Notes: generated from the letters alone by a model not told the origin. A stretch of 42,468 nucleotides of DNA from an uncultured Fibrobacter sp. (GCF_947305105.1 NZ_CAMZCS010000028.1:1-42468); one strand, 5' to 3'. Counted from the stretch's first letter, positions 15,768-23,860 are shown. A program made the numbers and translations.

Positions 15768-17417
15768 ATGCTAAAACAGCTTTCGATAGACTCTTTCACA
15801 CTGATTTCCAAAGCGGAAGTCCCTTTCCGTAACGGCTTTACCGCCATCACTGGCGAAACCGGAGCCGGTAAGTCCGTATTGCTGAAGGCACTCCGCCTTG
15901 TCTGCGGAGACAAGGCACAAGCTTCGCTTGTCCGTAGCGGCGAATCCAAGGCCGTGGTCGAGGCCCTGTTCGACATTTCCAAAGAACCGCAAGTCAAAAA
16001 AATCCTGGACGAACTCGAAATCGACTCCGACGACGAACTTATCATCCGTCGCGAAATCCTTGATAACGGCAAGGGCCGCGCCCGCGTGAACGGCAACGTC
16101 GTGAGCCAGTCCGACCTGCAACGCCTCGGCGAAGAACTGGTGCAGATGCACGGCCAGAGCGAACAGATCCTGCTCCGCGATACCCGGACCCATGCGCAAA
16201 TGCTCGACGACTACGCCGGCAACGGCGATTTGCTGAAGGAATACGCAGTCCACTGGAATGAATGGAACCGCATCCAGGCCAAAATAGAGGAAACGGAAAA
16301 ACGCGCCAAGGACCTCGCCGCACAGAAGGATTTTCTCAAGTTCCAATTCGACGAGTTGCAGAAAGCCGCCCTCAAGGATGGTGAAGAAGAAGAACTCGAA
16401 GAAAGGGTGGGCGCAGCGAGCAAGAGCGAAATCGAACGCCGTTACTTGAACGAAATCCAGGCCATGCTCGGCAACGAAAAAGGCATCCTGGACCAGGCCC
16501 GCGTATTGCAGTCGAAGATACGCGCACTGGCATCGAAACTCCCGCAGTACGATCCCCAATTGCAATCGTTCGAAGACGCGTTCGATCCGTTCGAATGTTG
16601 CTGCAAGGAACTGCTCCGGTTGAGCCCGTCGAGGACCATGAGCGAAGCCGACATCGACAAGGCGAACGCACGCATCGCCCTCATACAGAAACTCAAACGG
16701 AAATACCGCACCGACGTTCCCGGTCTCATCGCGCTCACGGCACAGCGCAAAGAGGAACTCGAATGCCTCGAGAACCTGGACGCAGACCTTGAAGAACTCG
16801 CCAAGCAGGCGACTGGCGCCCATGCCGCACTGGAGTGCGGCGCGGCAAGGCTCTCGGAGAGCCGTGCCGAGGCGGCTCGGCGGTTCGACACCGCCGTCGA
16901 AGGGTTCCTCCGCGAACTCGGCATGCCCAAGGCTTCGTTCAAGACATCCGTCACCGCCCAGCCGCTGGGCGCCACCGGTGCCGACAAGATCGAATTCCTG
17001 CTCGCCCCGAACCCCGGCGAAGGCGAAAAGTCCTTGCAGAAGGCCGTCTCGGGCGGCGAACTCAGCCGCGTCCTGCTCGCCATCAAGAGCGTCATGGCCG
17101 AACTGGACCGCGTCCCTCTCCTGATTTTCGACGAAGTCGACTCCGGCATCAGCGGCGAAGTCGGCAACAAGATTGGCGAAGCTCTCAGCAATCTGGGCCG
17201 CCACCACCAAGTCTTGACCATCACTCACCTACACCAAGTAGCGAGCCGCGCACAAAATCAGCTTGCCGTGAGCAAAAAAGAAGAGGACGGTCGCACATTT
17301 ACCTCCGTGAAAGAGCTAGATTATGAGGGACGTGTACAAGAATTGGTCCGAATGCTCGGTGGCGAATCGGAAACCGTCTGGGAACACGCAAGGCAACTTC
17401 TGGAGGCGAATAAGTGA
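15768..17417 (+). CDS. recN: DNA repair protein RecN
   Basis: RecN is an SMC-like ATPase that acts early in double-strand break repair. The 549-residue protein has Walker A GETGAGKS (residues 29-36), then R-S-G-E-S-K-A-V-V-E-A-L-F. A central coiled coil spans about 160-380. The C-terminal head has the signature S-G-G-E-L-S-R-V-L-L-A-I-K and Walker B L-I-F-D-E-V-D-S-G-I-S-G, followed by TITHLHQVAS. Length and order match the family. A TTGACA at 15725 may be its -35, but the -10 is unclear and I see no LexA operator. Its last four bases overlap the GTG of the next gene. Confidence 0.97.
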   Translation: MLKQLSIDSFTLISKAEVPFRNGFTAITGETGAGKSVLLKALRLVCGDKAQASLVRSGESKAVVEALFDISKEPQVKKILDELEIDSDDELIIRREILDNGKGRARVNGNVVSQSDLQRLGEELVQMHGQSEQILLRDTRTHAQMLDDYAGNGDLLKEYAVHWNEWNRIQAKIEETEKRAKDLAAQKDFLKFQFDELQKAALKDGEEEELEERVGAASKSEIERRYLNEIQAMLGNEKGILDQARVLQSKIRALASKLPQYDPQLQSFEDAFDPFECCCKELLRLSPSRTMSEADIDKANARIALIQKLKRKYRTDVPGLIALTAQRKEELECLENLDADLEELAKQATGAHAALECGAARLSESRAEAARRFDTAVEGFLRELGMPKASFKTSVTAQPLGATGADKIEFLLAPNPGEGEKSLQKAVSGGELSRVLLAIKSVMAELDRVPLLIFDEVDSGISGEVGNKIGEALSNLGRHHQVLTITHLHQVASRAQNQLAVSKKEEDGRTFTSVKELDYEGRVQELVRMLGGESETVWEHARQLLEANK

Positions 17418-18568
17418 CGAATAAGGCATCTGGCGTAAGGCTCCGCACCCGGATATGGAGCATCCTCAGAGCAATCGTTTTCATATGCGTGATTGTGTTC
17501 ATCTGGATGGGCATGGCCAAGACGGCCACGGCCTTCGTCGGCATAGCACTTGTCATGGGCTGGGTAAACCTGTTCCAGCTCCGTTCCCAGGAAATCGAGA
17601 AACCCTACTATAGGCTTTGGCTCAACTTTATCGACGGGCTCCTGCAGTTCAGCGTCATGACAAGCATTTTTGTCCGCGAACTGATTCTCCAGGAAAATAC
17701 AGAAAAGCTCCTCGGAGTCGGCTGTACATTCCTGCTCGCCCGCCTCATTGCAAACAACCTTTTCAACCTGGGCGTACTGCGCGAAGGCAAGTCGCTCCCC
17801 CGCAAGCGCCGTTGGAGCAAGTTCGCAAATATCGCCGTCACCATAACGATGGGCGTCTACCTGCTCAACCTCGAAGATTACAAGCAGATATGCATGGTGG
17901 CCTCCATCTTGCTGATGATTGCCTCCACCGTCGCTTATGCCTACTGGTACTATCGCGATCCCGCGCACCGCAAACCGCTCTCCATCGCAAGCCAGCTCAC
18001 CATGAGCCGCATCGTGCTTACGCCGTTCTTCCTCTGGGTATTCTTCTACGACAACGACCTGGACTACAGCAACAACAGTCTCGTATTCAAGAGCCTCGCC
18101 CTCATCATGGTTCTCGGGTTCATGCTGACCGACTTCCTTGACGGCAAACTCGCACGCGCCATGGGCGAAGTGAGCACACTGGGCAAGTACCTCGATCCGT
18201 TCAGCGACAAGATTTCGAACATGACCATCTTCATGTGCTTCATCGCGACGGGATATGCGCCCGTGTGGATGGTCGCCCTCATCTACTTCCGTGAATCCAG
18301 CGTGGAAACGCTCAGGACGCTCGCGGCAAGCGAAGGACTCGTAATGCCCGCACGCCGGAGCGGCAAATGGAAAACGGCTTTGCAGGGAGTCGGCATCATC
18401 GCCATTCTTGTCGGAGCACTCGATCCGATGGCACATGTCATCCCCAACTATCAGGAATTCTGGAGCATTTTCCCGACTGCCGTGATGGCATCGATTACCG
18501 CGATTACAATCATCAGCGGTGTGGACTATTTTGTCGCAAGCAAGCACATCCTGAAAAAATTCGTGTAA
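17414..18568 (+). CDS. CDP-alcohol phosphatidyltransferase (PgsA-like) with extra N-terminal membrane domain
   Basis: The C-terminal half carries the full CDP-alcohol phosphotransferase motif: Asp240, Asp243-Gly244, Ala247-Arg248, Gly257, Asp261 and Asp265. It most resembles phosphatidylglycerophosphate synthase, which joins CDP-diacylglycerol and glycerol 3-phosphate in the inner membrane. L-T-M-S-R-I-V-L-T-P-F-F at about 195 is where a normal 180-200-residue PgsA would begin. The first 190 residues are extra: about five hydrophobic helices with a basic loop (L-P-R-K-R-R-W-S-K). The start is GTG, overlapping recN by four bases, so it is translationally coupled to recN. PgsA activity is likely; another alcohol substrate is possible. 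Confidence 0.82.
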   Translation: MTNKASGVRLRTRIWSILRAIVFICVIVFIWMGMAKTATAFVGIALVMGWVNLFQLRSQEIEKPYYRLWLNFIDGLLQFSVMTSIFVRELILQENTEKLLGVGCTFLLARLIANNLFNLGVLREGKSLPRKRRWSKFANIAVTITMGVYLLNLEDYKQICMVASILLMIASTVAYAYWYYRDPAHRKPLSIASQLTMSRIVLTPFFLWVFFYDNDLDYSNNSLVFKSLALIMVLGFMLTDFLDGKLARAMGEVSTLGKYLDPFSDKISNMTIFMCFIATGYAPVWMVALIYFRESSVETLRTLAASEGLVMPARRSGKWKTALQGVGIIAILVGALDPMAHVIPNYQEFWSIFPTAVMASITAITIISGVDYFVASKHILKKFV

Positions 18569-18651
18569 CACCGACTCACGCAGAACAACCTTACAATATG
18601 CTTAAATCGTGCGAATTTAGGCATATTTTTTTTACAATCCAACAAAAAGCC

Positions 18652-18680
18652 TTGCCAAAACAGGACATTTTTTCTATATA
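18652..18680 (+). promoter_or_regulatory. Promoter of tRNA-fMet
   Basis: TTGCCA (-35, 18652-18657) and TATATA (-10, 18675-18680) are separated by 17 bases. The mature tRNA begins 14 bases after the -10 box. This is one of the two clearest promoters in the window. Confidence 0.8.
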
Positions 18681-18694
18681 TGGGTCAACCTCGA

Positions 18695-18768
<74 letters not shown>

Positions 18769-18772
18769 CTAC

Positions 18773-18802
18773 AAAAGGACCTGGAATACTCCGGGTCCTT
18801 TT
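18773..18802. terminator. Terminator after tRNA-fMet
   Basis: AAAAGGACC (18773-18781) pairs perfectly with GGTCCTTTT (18794-18802), followed by further T-rich sequence. It lies between the tRNA and the end of the convergent FISUMP gene and could serve both. Confidence 0.8.
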
Positions 18803-18829
18803 GCTTTTGTGTCCAATAATGAAGCGATT

Positions 18830-19738
18830 TTATTCAGCGTTCTTGACGCAACGCAGCGAATATCCCGTGGATTTCAGGTTGTTGTACACGCCCAAGAAAT
18901 CCTCGTTCGCAAAGTAGAGATTCCAGTAAGGCGCACGGCCCGCCTCGGAAGCCTCAGTGGCGACCCAGAAGTTGCAATCCTGGCCTAGATAGTTGAACAC
19001 TCCGTTAGAATTGCGGTAACCGCCCGGCACAGCGCCGAACCCGAACCGGTCTGTTCCCGGCGGGGCCTCGTCACTCTCTTCCCAGCCATCCTTTTTCTTC
19101 AGGCTGGTCCCGACGCCCTCTACAACGGAATCCTTGAGATCTTTCAACCTCTTGCGCAAACTGGAGTAGAGAGACTTCATCTCAGCGCTTGTCGGCACAT
19201 GCCAGCCTTCAGGACAAATTCCACGACGTTCCGCCGTGAGAGAATCCTTTGCGGACTTGTTCAAGAAGGAATCGTCAAGCCCTACAGCCGTAGTCCACTT
19301 GTAAAGCCTGCCATAAGCAGAACAATTCTCCTGCTTATCCTCGTAGCACCAGCTTCCGGGTGCATTGAACTTCAGGTTTTCCGCCATCCAGAGCTGCCCA
19401 CCCAAACGGACAGTGCGGTAAATACGGCCATCGCGTTTGTCGCACAAGCCCGCATTCAAAGCCTCGGCGCACAAGTCCGGTGCCACAGACGAGGACGACG
19501 GCACCGGCTTAGGAGGACGCGGTGCCATCGAAGACGAACTTGGCGGAACCTCAACACTAGTCGGCACAACGACTTCGGAAGACGACGACTCAATCTCCTC
19601 CGAAGAGGAGGTTTCAATAATCAGTTCTGACGAAGAAGATAACAGAGGCCTCGGCATTTCCTTGACATCGGAACATGCACAAAACAAAGTCGCCAAAACG
19701 GCAACAGAAAATGCGGGAATTAAGCGATAATTCTTCAA
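18830..19738 (-). CDS. FISUMP-domain lipoprotein
   Basis: The 302-residue surface lipoprotein has a signal peptide with lipobox F-C-A-C (Cys at about 22). A linker of about 65 residues rich in Ser clusters, Glu and Pro follows. The C-terminal domain is the Fibrobacter major paralogous (TIGR02145, FISUMP) domain: D-G-R-I-Y-R-T-V-R-L-G-G-Q-L-W-M-A-E-N-L, Y-G-R-L-Y-K-W, C-P-E-G-W-H-V-P-T, F-G-F-G-A-V-P-G-G-Y and a final Y-S-L-R-C-V-K. The family is abundant in Fibrobacter, and its molecular role is not established. Four Cys in the domain probably form disulphides. Confidence 0.9.
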   Translation of the reverse strand: MKNYRLIPAFSVAVLATLFCACSDVKEMPRPLLSSSSELIIETSSSEEIESSSSEVVVPTSVEVPPSSSSMAPRPPKPVPSSSSVAPDLCAEALNAGLCDKRDGRIYRTVRLGGQLWMAENLKFNAPGSWCYEDKQENCSAYGRLYKWTTAVGLDDSFLNKSAKDSLTAERRGICPEGWHVPTSAEMKSLYSSLRKRLKDLKDSVVEGVGTSLKKKDGWEESDEAPPGTDRFGFGAVPGGYRNSNGVFNYLGQDCNFWVATEASEAGRAPYWNLYFANEDFLGVYNNLKSTGYSLRCVKNAE

Positions 19739-19847
19739 TTTTTTCCTTCTTAGTTATCAAAGAATATATAAAAATCAGCCAAGATGCGCTAGATTTTCCC
19801 AAAAAAAGCCCCATTCCAAACGTTTATTATCAATATTTGAGCCCCCT

Positions 19848-20181
19848 CGGGATATATCTCAGCCTGGTAGAGCGTCTGCTTTGGGAGCAGAATGTCGTCA
19901 GTTCGACAAAATACGCGGTGAACGAAGGCAACCGAAAAAAATTGCTTTGATTAAAAAAATTTGAGCGAGACCAAGTGCAGGCAGGAACGAAAAGAGGCGA
20001 ATACTGGAGGTATTTGCCTCTTTGAGTGACGAACCGGCACGCCGGTCGCAGCCAAATTTTTGAAAATGAATTTTTTGAGGTTGCCTAAAGTGAATAAAAG
20101 CGTATTTTGCGCGGCATCTGTAAGGATGACGCCCGAAGGGCAAAATGGAGCAAAGCGACATTTTGCAATCTGGCTACCCAA
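19848..20181 (+). pseudogene. Interrupted copy of tRNA-Pro(TGG)
   Basis: Bases 19848-19906 copy the first 59 bases of the intact tRNA-Pro at 20264, identical from the D arm through the anticodon (TTTGGGA loop) to GTTCGA in the T loop. The tRNA sequence resumes at 20168 with ATCTGGCTACCC. The 261 bases between are foreign. The acceptor stem has decayed (CGGGATA against TACCCAA), so the copy cannot be functional. About 50 bases upstream of both copies are also related (for example CCATTCC at the same distance), so the original duplication included the leader. Confidence 0.85.
19907..20167. repeat. Palindromic element inserted in the T arm of the tRNA-Pro copy
   Basis: The main part, 19907-20109, is one long imperfect inverted repeat. 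CAAAATACGC (19907) pairs with GCGTATTTTG (20100), and GGCAACC (19927) pairs with GGTTGCC (20079). The apical stem AAAGAGGCGAATAC (19991-20004) pairs with 20010-20023 around a TGGAG loop, with one G-T wobble. A tail (20110-20167) has the hairpin GCCC-GAA-GGGC and the inverted pair GCAAAATG/CATTTTGC (20140, 20159). It contains no credible gene. It resembles a miniature inverted-repeat element or a structured RNA. Confidence 0.82.
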
Positions 20182-20247
20182 ATTATAAAAACTTCCTAGA
20201 GAAACTAGAATTTCCAAGAAAAAGTTCCATTCCGGGCGTTAATTTGC

Positions 20248-20253
20248 TATATT
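20248..20253 (+). promoter_or_regulatory. Probable -10 box of tRNA-Pro
   Basis: TATATT lies 10 bases before the tRNA. A matching -35 is weak (TTCCAT at 20225, 17 bases upstream). The broken copy has a related upstream region with CAATATTTG at the same place. Confidence 0.5.
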
Positions 20254-20263
20254 TGAACCACCT

Positions 20264-20337
20264 CGGGGTGTAGCTCAGCCTGGTAGAGCGTCTGCTTTGG
20301 GAGCAGAATGTCGTCAGTTCGAATCTGGCTACCCCGA
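20264..20337 (+). tRNA. tRNA-Pro (anticodon TGG)
   Basis: This is a complete 74-nt cloverleaf: acceptor CGGGGTG/TACCCCG, D arm GCTC/GAGC, anticodon stem TCTGC/GCAGA with loop TTTGGGA, and T loop TTCGAAT. The discriminator is A; CCA is not encoded. A strong terminator begins within its last bases. Confidence 0.97.
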
Positions 20338-20376
20338 TACAATAAATGCACCCCTCGCGGGTGCATTTATTGTATC
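20338..20376. terminator. Terminator after tRNA-Pro
   Basis: An 18-bp perfect stem runs from 20336 (inside the tRNA acceptor end) to 20353 and from 20359 to 20376, with loop CTCGC. The right arm contains TTTATT. Because the stem shares the last bases of the tRNA, folding of the terminator and of the tRNA acceptor stem may compete. Confidence 0.85.
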
Positions 20377-20379
20377 TCA

Positions 20380-20434
20380 GGTAGATAGTGAGAACTGACG
20401 AAGTCAGTTCAACATTTTGCTATCTGGCTACCCC
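20380..20434. repeat. tRNA-Pro 3'-end-derived hairpin
   Basis: GTCAGTTC and ATCTGGCTACCCC, both from the tRNA-Pro T arm and acceptor end, occur here separated by AACATTTTGCT. The inner hairpin is GAACTGAC-GAA-GTCAGTTC (8 perfect pairs). GGTAGATAG and CTATCTGGCTACC form an outer stem. The segment ACATTTTGC-ATCTGGCTACCC is almost identical to the right junction of the palindromic element at 20158-20179. Confidence 0.75.
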
Positions 20435-20455
20435 ATTTACCACCATATCCAAAAA

Positions 20456-20485
20456 GAACGACGAAGTCAGTTCGACAAAATTCGC
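20456..20485. repeat. Second T-arm-derived hairpin with left element end
   Basis: GAAC-GAC-GAA-GTC-A-GTTC folds as a bulged hairpin and is followed by GACAAAATTCGC. That matches the left junction of the palindromic element (GACAAAATACGC at 19905) at 11 of 12 positions. The rest of the gap, 20486-20657, is AT-rich and shows no other clear element. Confidence 0.65.
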
Positions 20486-20657
20486 AATCCTCTCTCCCCT
20501 GTATCATATACCTTCCGAGTGATTCATTTAGCCTATTTTCTTTTCACTTTCCAAATTTTTTAGCGAAATTTGAGAAAGAACAAATACTTTGTATCATCAA
20601 CAATGTTTTCCTCGAGAAAAAAAATTTATATATGAATCATCAGAATGGAGGTCTTGA

Positions 20658-21473
20658 ATGAAGCCGATAACCGAATATCAAGATTACCGAAAATACTTAT
20701 TGGACTACTTTGACTGGCGCAAAAGAACATCCGCATTCTCGTGGCGCGAATTTTCCAAACAGGCCGGGTTTGCATCGCCGTCGTACATCAAGCTCGTCTG
20801 CGACGGCAAGAGTTCCCTCAGCCGTGTGGGCGTGCCTCTGGTTGCGGCAGCCATGAACCTTTGCGACTACGAATGCGACTATTTCAAGTACATGGTCGAC
20901 TTCACGAACGCGAAAGATGACGACAAGAAAAAAGAAGCCTTCCGCAAAATGGAAGAAATCGCGAAGGAGCAGCATGCTCGCGTTCTCAATGCAGATGCGT
21001 TCGACTATTACGAATCGGCAGTGAACTCCATCGTCCGTGAATTGGCTCCGCTGATGCCGGGAGCGCTTCCGGGCGACATCGCCAAAAAAATCAAGCATAA
21101 CTTTACGGCTCAGGAAGTCCGCGACGCATTGAAACTCTTGGTCAAGCTCAACATCCTCACGACCCAGGGCAAGGATGCCTACAAGCAGACCGACAAGATC
21201 ATCACCGGTTCCAGCGAATCGCTCATGCTGGCGCTGCGTTCCATGAACCGCCAGATGATCGACCTCGCCCGCGAGGCCATCGATAAAGTCAAACCGGCAG
21301 AGCGCAACATCTCGGGCGTGACCGTGGGCGTCGATGCCAAGGCGTTGAAGCGCATATCGGACGAAGTAGACCGTTGCCGCAAAAAAGCCATCGCCATTGC
21401 TGGCGAATGCGACAACGCCGACCAAGTCTACCGCCTAAACTTGCAACTTTTCCCGCTGACAGAAAAAATATAA
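20658..21473 (+). CDS. TIGR02147-family (DUF4423-like) protein
   Basis: This 271-residue soluble protein belongs to the second large paralogous family described in F. succinogenes. The N-terminus I-T-E-Y-Q-D-Y-R-K-Y-L-L-D-Y-F, then F-S-W-R-E-F-S-K-Q-A-G-F-A-S-P-S-Y-I-K-L-V and the G-K-S-S-L-S segment are diagnostic. The first 70 residues read as a helix-turn-helix-like unit, so a transcriptional role is often supposed but not shown. The middle part is also winged-helix-like (L-L-V-K-L-N-I-L). A good GGAGGT precedes the start, and the next lipoprotein gene follows by 10 bases, so this protein may control or accompany that lipoprotein. Confidence 0.85.
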   Translation: MKPITEYQDYRKYLLDYFDWRKRTSAFSWREFSKQAGFASPSYIKLVCDGKSSLSRVGVPLVAAAMNLCDYECDYFKYMVDFTNAKDDDKKKEAFRKMEEIAKEQHARVLNADAFDYYESAVNSIVRELAPLMPGALPGDIAKKIKHNFTAQEVRDALKLLVKLNILTTQGKDAYKQTDKIITGSSESLMLALRSMNRQMIDLAREAIDKVKPAERNISGVTVGVDAKALKRISDEVDRCRKKAIAIAGECDNADQVYRLNLQLFPLTEKI

Positions 21474-21483
21474 GGAGGATCAC

Positions 21484-22341
21484 ATGAATTTCAAAAAACT
21501 TATTTCGATTTCTTTTGGTACATTGGGTATAATCGGCGCATTAAGCGCCTGTTCCAGCGACGACAACGTTGCGGGTGCCGACGAACAGCCCAACACCATG
21601 GCAACGCAATCGAGTTCTTCCCAGGAGCCCTCATCTGCAAGCCGCACAAATGACTTGTTGGCCAGTTTAAAGAAATTCAACAACAAGCCCGAGCCTGTCA
21701 CGATTTCTATTTCGGAAACAGGAAAAACCATCGAAGATACCGTCAACGCCCAAGCATCTTTTGATGCAGCCTACCAAGCAATTGTAGCGGACGATTCTAT
21801 CACATGGATTAACGTGGAAGAACATCAAGACGTGTGCAACTCGGACAGTTGTTACGCTCTTACAGCAATGCTGGACAGCGAAAAAATAGTGCATGGTCCC
21901 ATCGGTTTCGGGAGCAGTCCCATAAACAAACAAATCGTCTGCTTAAACAACAAAAAGTTGTTGTACACTATAGGATTCGGAGATGGCTACATAGAAAAAA
22001 CCTTACTAAAAGAACAAACCGACTACCCAAACGATTCCATCACCATGGATCAATTTAAAGATGAATGTAGCGAAGAAAACGGAGAATTCTATTCTGCCGT
22101 AAGCAAGGCAAAAGGTCGACCGATAGAAATCACCGAGGAAGGGACCGTTTTTGCTCCTGACGATATTGATTCCACAGGAACCTGCAGAATTGAGTTTGTA
22201 AAACACCACTGTGACCCGGAAACAGGAATCTGCGAAACCGAAGAAATCCCGGCAGACACAACCTTTGGATACAGAGATCCCTATTGGGAAAAACATGTCA
22301 AACATATTTTTGACAATTGCGTATCCGAATTAGAATCCTAG
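21484..22341 (+). CDS. Lipoprotein in operon with TIGR02147 gene
   Basis: This is a 285-residue lipoprotein with lipobox L-S-A-C (Cys at about 23), a short Ser-rich linker and a C-terminal domain of about 230 residues. That domain holds seven or more cysteines in pairs such as C-N-S-D-S-C and C-D-P-E-T-G-I-C, so disulphide bonds are likely. No known family is recognised. AAGGAGG lies 6 bases before the start, and the upstream TIGR02147 stop is 10 bases away. The codons are richer in A and T than those of the housekeeping genes, suggesting fast divergence or a different origin. Confidence 0.8.
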   Translation: MNFKKLISISFGTLGIIGALSACSSDDNVAGADEQPNTMATQSSSSQEPSSASRTNDLLASLKKFNNKPEPVTISISETGKTIEDTVNAQASFDAAYQAIVADDSITWINVEEHQDVCNSDSCYALTAMLDSEKIVHGPIGFGSSPINKQIVCLNNKKLLYTIGFGDGYIEKTLLKEQTDYPNDSITMDQFKDECSEENGEFYSAVSKAKGRPIEITEEGTVFAPDDIDSTGTCRIEFVKHHCDPETGICETEEIPADTTFGYRDPYWEKHVKHIFDNCVSELES

Positions 22342-22365
22342 CCTAATTCTCAAATTTTTCTCAAG

Positions 22366-22391
22366 AATGCACCCGTTTGGGTGCATTTTTT
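22366..22391 (+). terminator. Rho-independent terminator
   Basis: AATGCACCC (22366-22374) pairs with GGGTGCATT (22379-22387) around GTTT, followed by further T. It ends the TIGR02147-lipoprotein transcript. Its stem sequence resembles the terminator after tRNA-Pro. Confidence 0.92.
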
Positions 22392-22462
22392 GACCCTTTA
22401 CGATAAATCACCCACGTAATCTAAAATAAATTATATTACCTTATTGTAAGAGGGATTTTATT

Positions 22463-23773
22463 ATGAGAAAACTTTGTCTTCTTTGGTTAGCTGCATTTCT
22501 GTTGTGGTCCTGCGGTGACAGCGAAAGTACAACTAGTGCAACAAACATCATCGACATTGATAAACCCCATGTAACAAAATCTTCGTCAAGTGAAGAAGAA
22601 TCCTCATCAAGTGAAATTCAGAGTTCATCCAGTTCTGAACCCGATGAGGATGAATCATGCAGTTCTAGCACAGAAGAAAATGAAGAATCTTCGTCTATTG
22701 ACCAGGAGAGTTCTTCTAGTTCTAAAAAAGCAAGATCAAGTTCTTCCAAGTCTAAATCAAAGTCTTCAAGTTCTAGCAATTCAAAAACAAAATCGTCCAG
22801 TTCAAGCAACTCTATAACTAGTTCTTCTAGTGTAGCGTCCAGCAATCCCGCGCAAACATCTTCTTCATCAATATGCATAACAGAAGTTTCCCCCATTCAA
22901 ATCCTGCCACTTACGGCCAAACCCAATGCAAATAAATCTGAATTCACCTTTACCGGCGGAGCCGTCATGAGCGAAACCGAAACGTGTTATGAACACGAGA
23001 CTGAGGCCGAGCTGTTTTTTACAAATGTTCGTCTAGAACTTGTCCGTGTAAACGAACATGGCCAGAACGAAGTAAGTCCAATTAAACTCCAATATACGCC
23101 GCCAACATTGCCTGCGACAGTAATTAATCTTGCTGAAATGGGAGTAAAAATAAGCGATTCGGCAAAAACCCAATGCGGAAATTTCAAGTTGTTCGTTGAT
23201 TTCACGGCGACGGACGACCCCAATAATCCTGAGAGGTTTCTCGGCTGGGATTCCATAGAATTCGTTCGTGAGCCCATATACTGTGAGGCGGAACCGAAAT
23301 CATCCTCCAGCGCTGCTATAGACTCTGTCGTGCGAAAAGTTGAAATTAGGCAATTTAACGGTCTAATGTCCACTTCGGAAACTAGAGGATATTCGTTCAA
23401 AGAAGATGCCGAGGTCCCTATAGAGCGAGCCCAAATTCAAGTGAAACAAGGGCGAGACGGAGGACTAATGCTCTATGGCGTTAATGGTCACAAAGTCACC
23501 ATGTACGACAATTTCAGAGACAGAACTACCTACAGTGATGATTGGTATAGTGGCGACCTACCCCCCTCTCCCGTCCACACGACCGATTTCAAATTTACAG
23601 AAGCTAATCTCACAGACTCAACTTATTTCGATGTGGACGCATTCTGGATAGTCATTGGCCCTGCCTTCAACAAAGAAACCGCAGAGGATTTTTACACCAT
23701 TACACTGAAAACAATGGAAAGAGCAAACGAAGAAGGTGTCCGTCCGTTAAAAATTATCTACTACAAGAAATAG
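22463..23773 (+). CDS. Lipoprotein with long Ser/Glu/Lys linker
   Basis: The 436-residue product has lipobox L-W-S-C (Cys at about 17). A linker of about 105 residues follows, made almost wholly of Ser runs broken by Glu and then by Lys (K-S-S-S-S-S-N-S-K types), giving an acidic and then a basic half. The remaining 300 residues form beta-rich domains with four or five cysteines. No known family is recognised. An AAGAGGG lies 9 bases before the start. The codon use is AT-rich, like the gene before it. It is probably displayed at the cell surface, with the linker as a spacer. Confidence 0.8.
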   Translation: MRKLCLLWLAAFLLWSCGDSESTTSATNIIDIDKPHVTKSSSSEEESSSSEIQSSSSSEPDEDESCSSSTEENEESSSIDQESSSSSKKARSSSSKSKSKSSSSSNSKTKSSSSSNSITSSSSVASSNPAQTSSSSICITEVSPIQILPLTAKPNANKSEFTFTGGAVMSETETCYEHETEAELFFTNVRLELVRVNEHGQNEVSPIKLQYTPPTLPATVINLAEMGVKISDSAKTQCGNFKLFVDFTATDDPNNPERFLGWDSIEFVREPIYCEAEPKSSSSAAIDSVVRKVEIRQFNGLMSTSETRGYSFKEDAEVPIERAQIQVKQGRDGGLMLYGVNGHKVTMYDNFRDRTTYSDDWYSGDLPPSPVHTTDFKFTEANLTDSTYFDVDAFWIVIGPAFNKETAEDFYTITLKTMERANEEGVRPLKIIYYKK

Positions 23774-23833
23774 CGAATTACATCCATCATAATACAACAG
23801 ATTGCATCTAACGGAGAATATAAAAGACACCGT

Positions 23834-23860
23834 TTTTGGGGTAAAAGATACGCCCCAAAA
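23834..23860. terminator. Weak hairpin after the Ser-linker lipoprotein gene
   Basis: TTTTGGGG (23834-23841) pairs with CCCCAAAA (23853-23860). There is no long T tract on the plus strand, so termination is uncertain. The gap 23774-23965 is otherwise AT-rich. Confidence 0.45.

Noticed and set aside
15771-17228. 485-codon open frame antisense to recN
   Set aside because: It is a shadow of recN without recognisable domains.
19848-19920. Functional second tRNA-Pro
   Set aside because: The T arm and acceptor 3' strand are missing at the right place, and the acceptor stem cannot pair.
19898-20217. Short open frames across the palindromic insert
   Set aside because: They overlap the inverted repeat, have no ribosome site and run into tRNA sequence.
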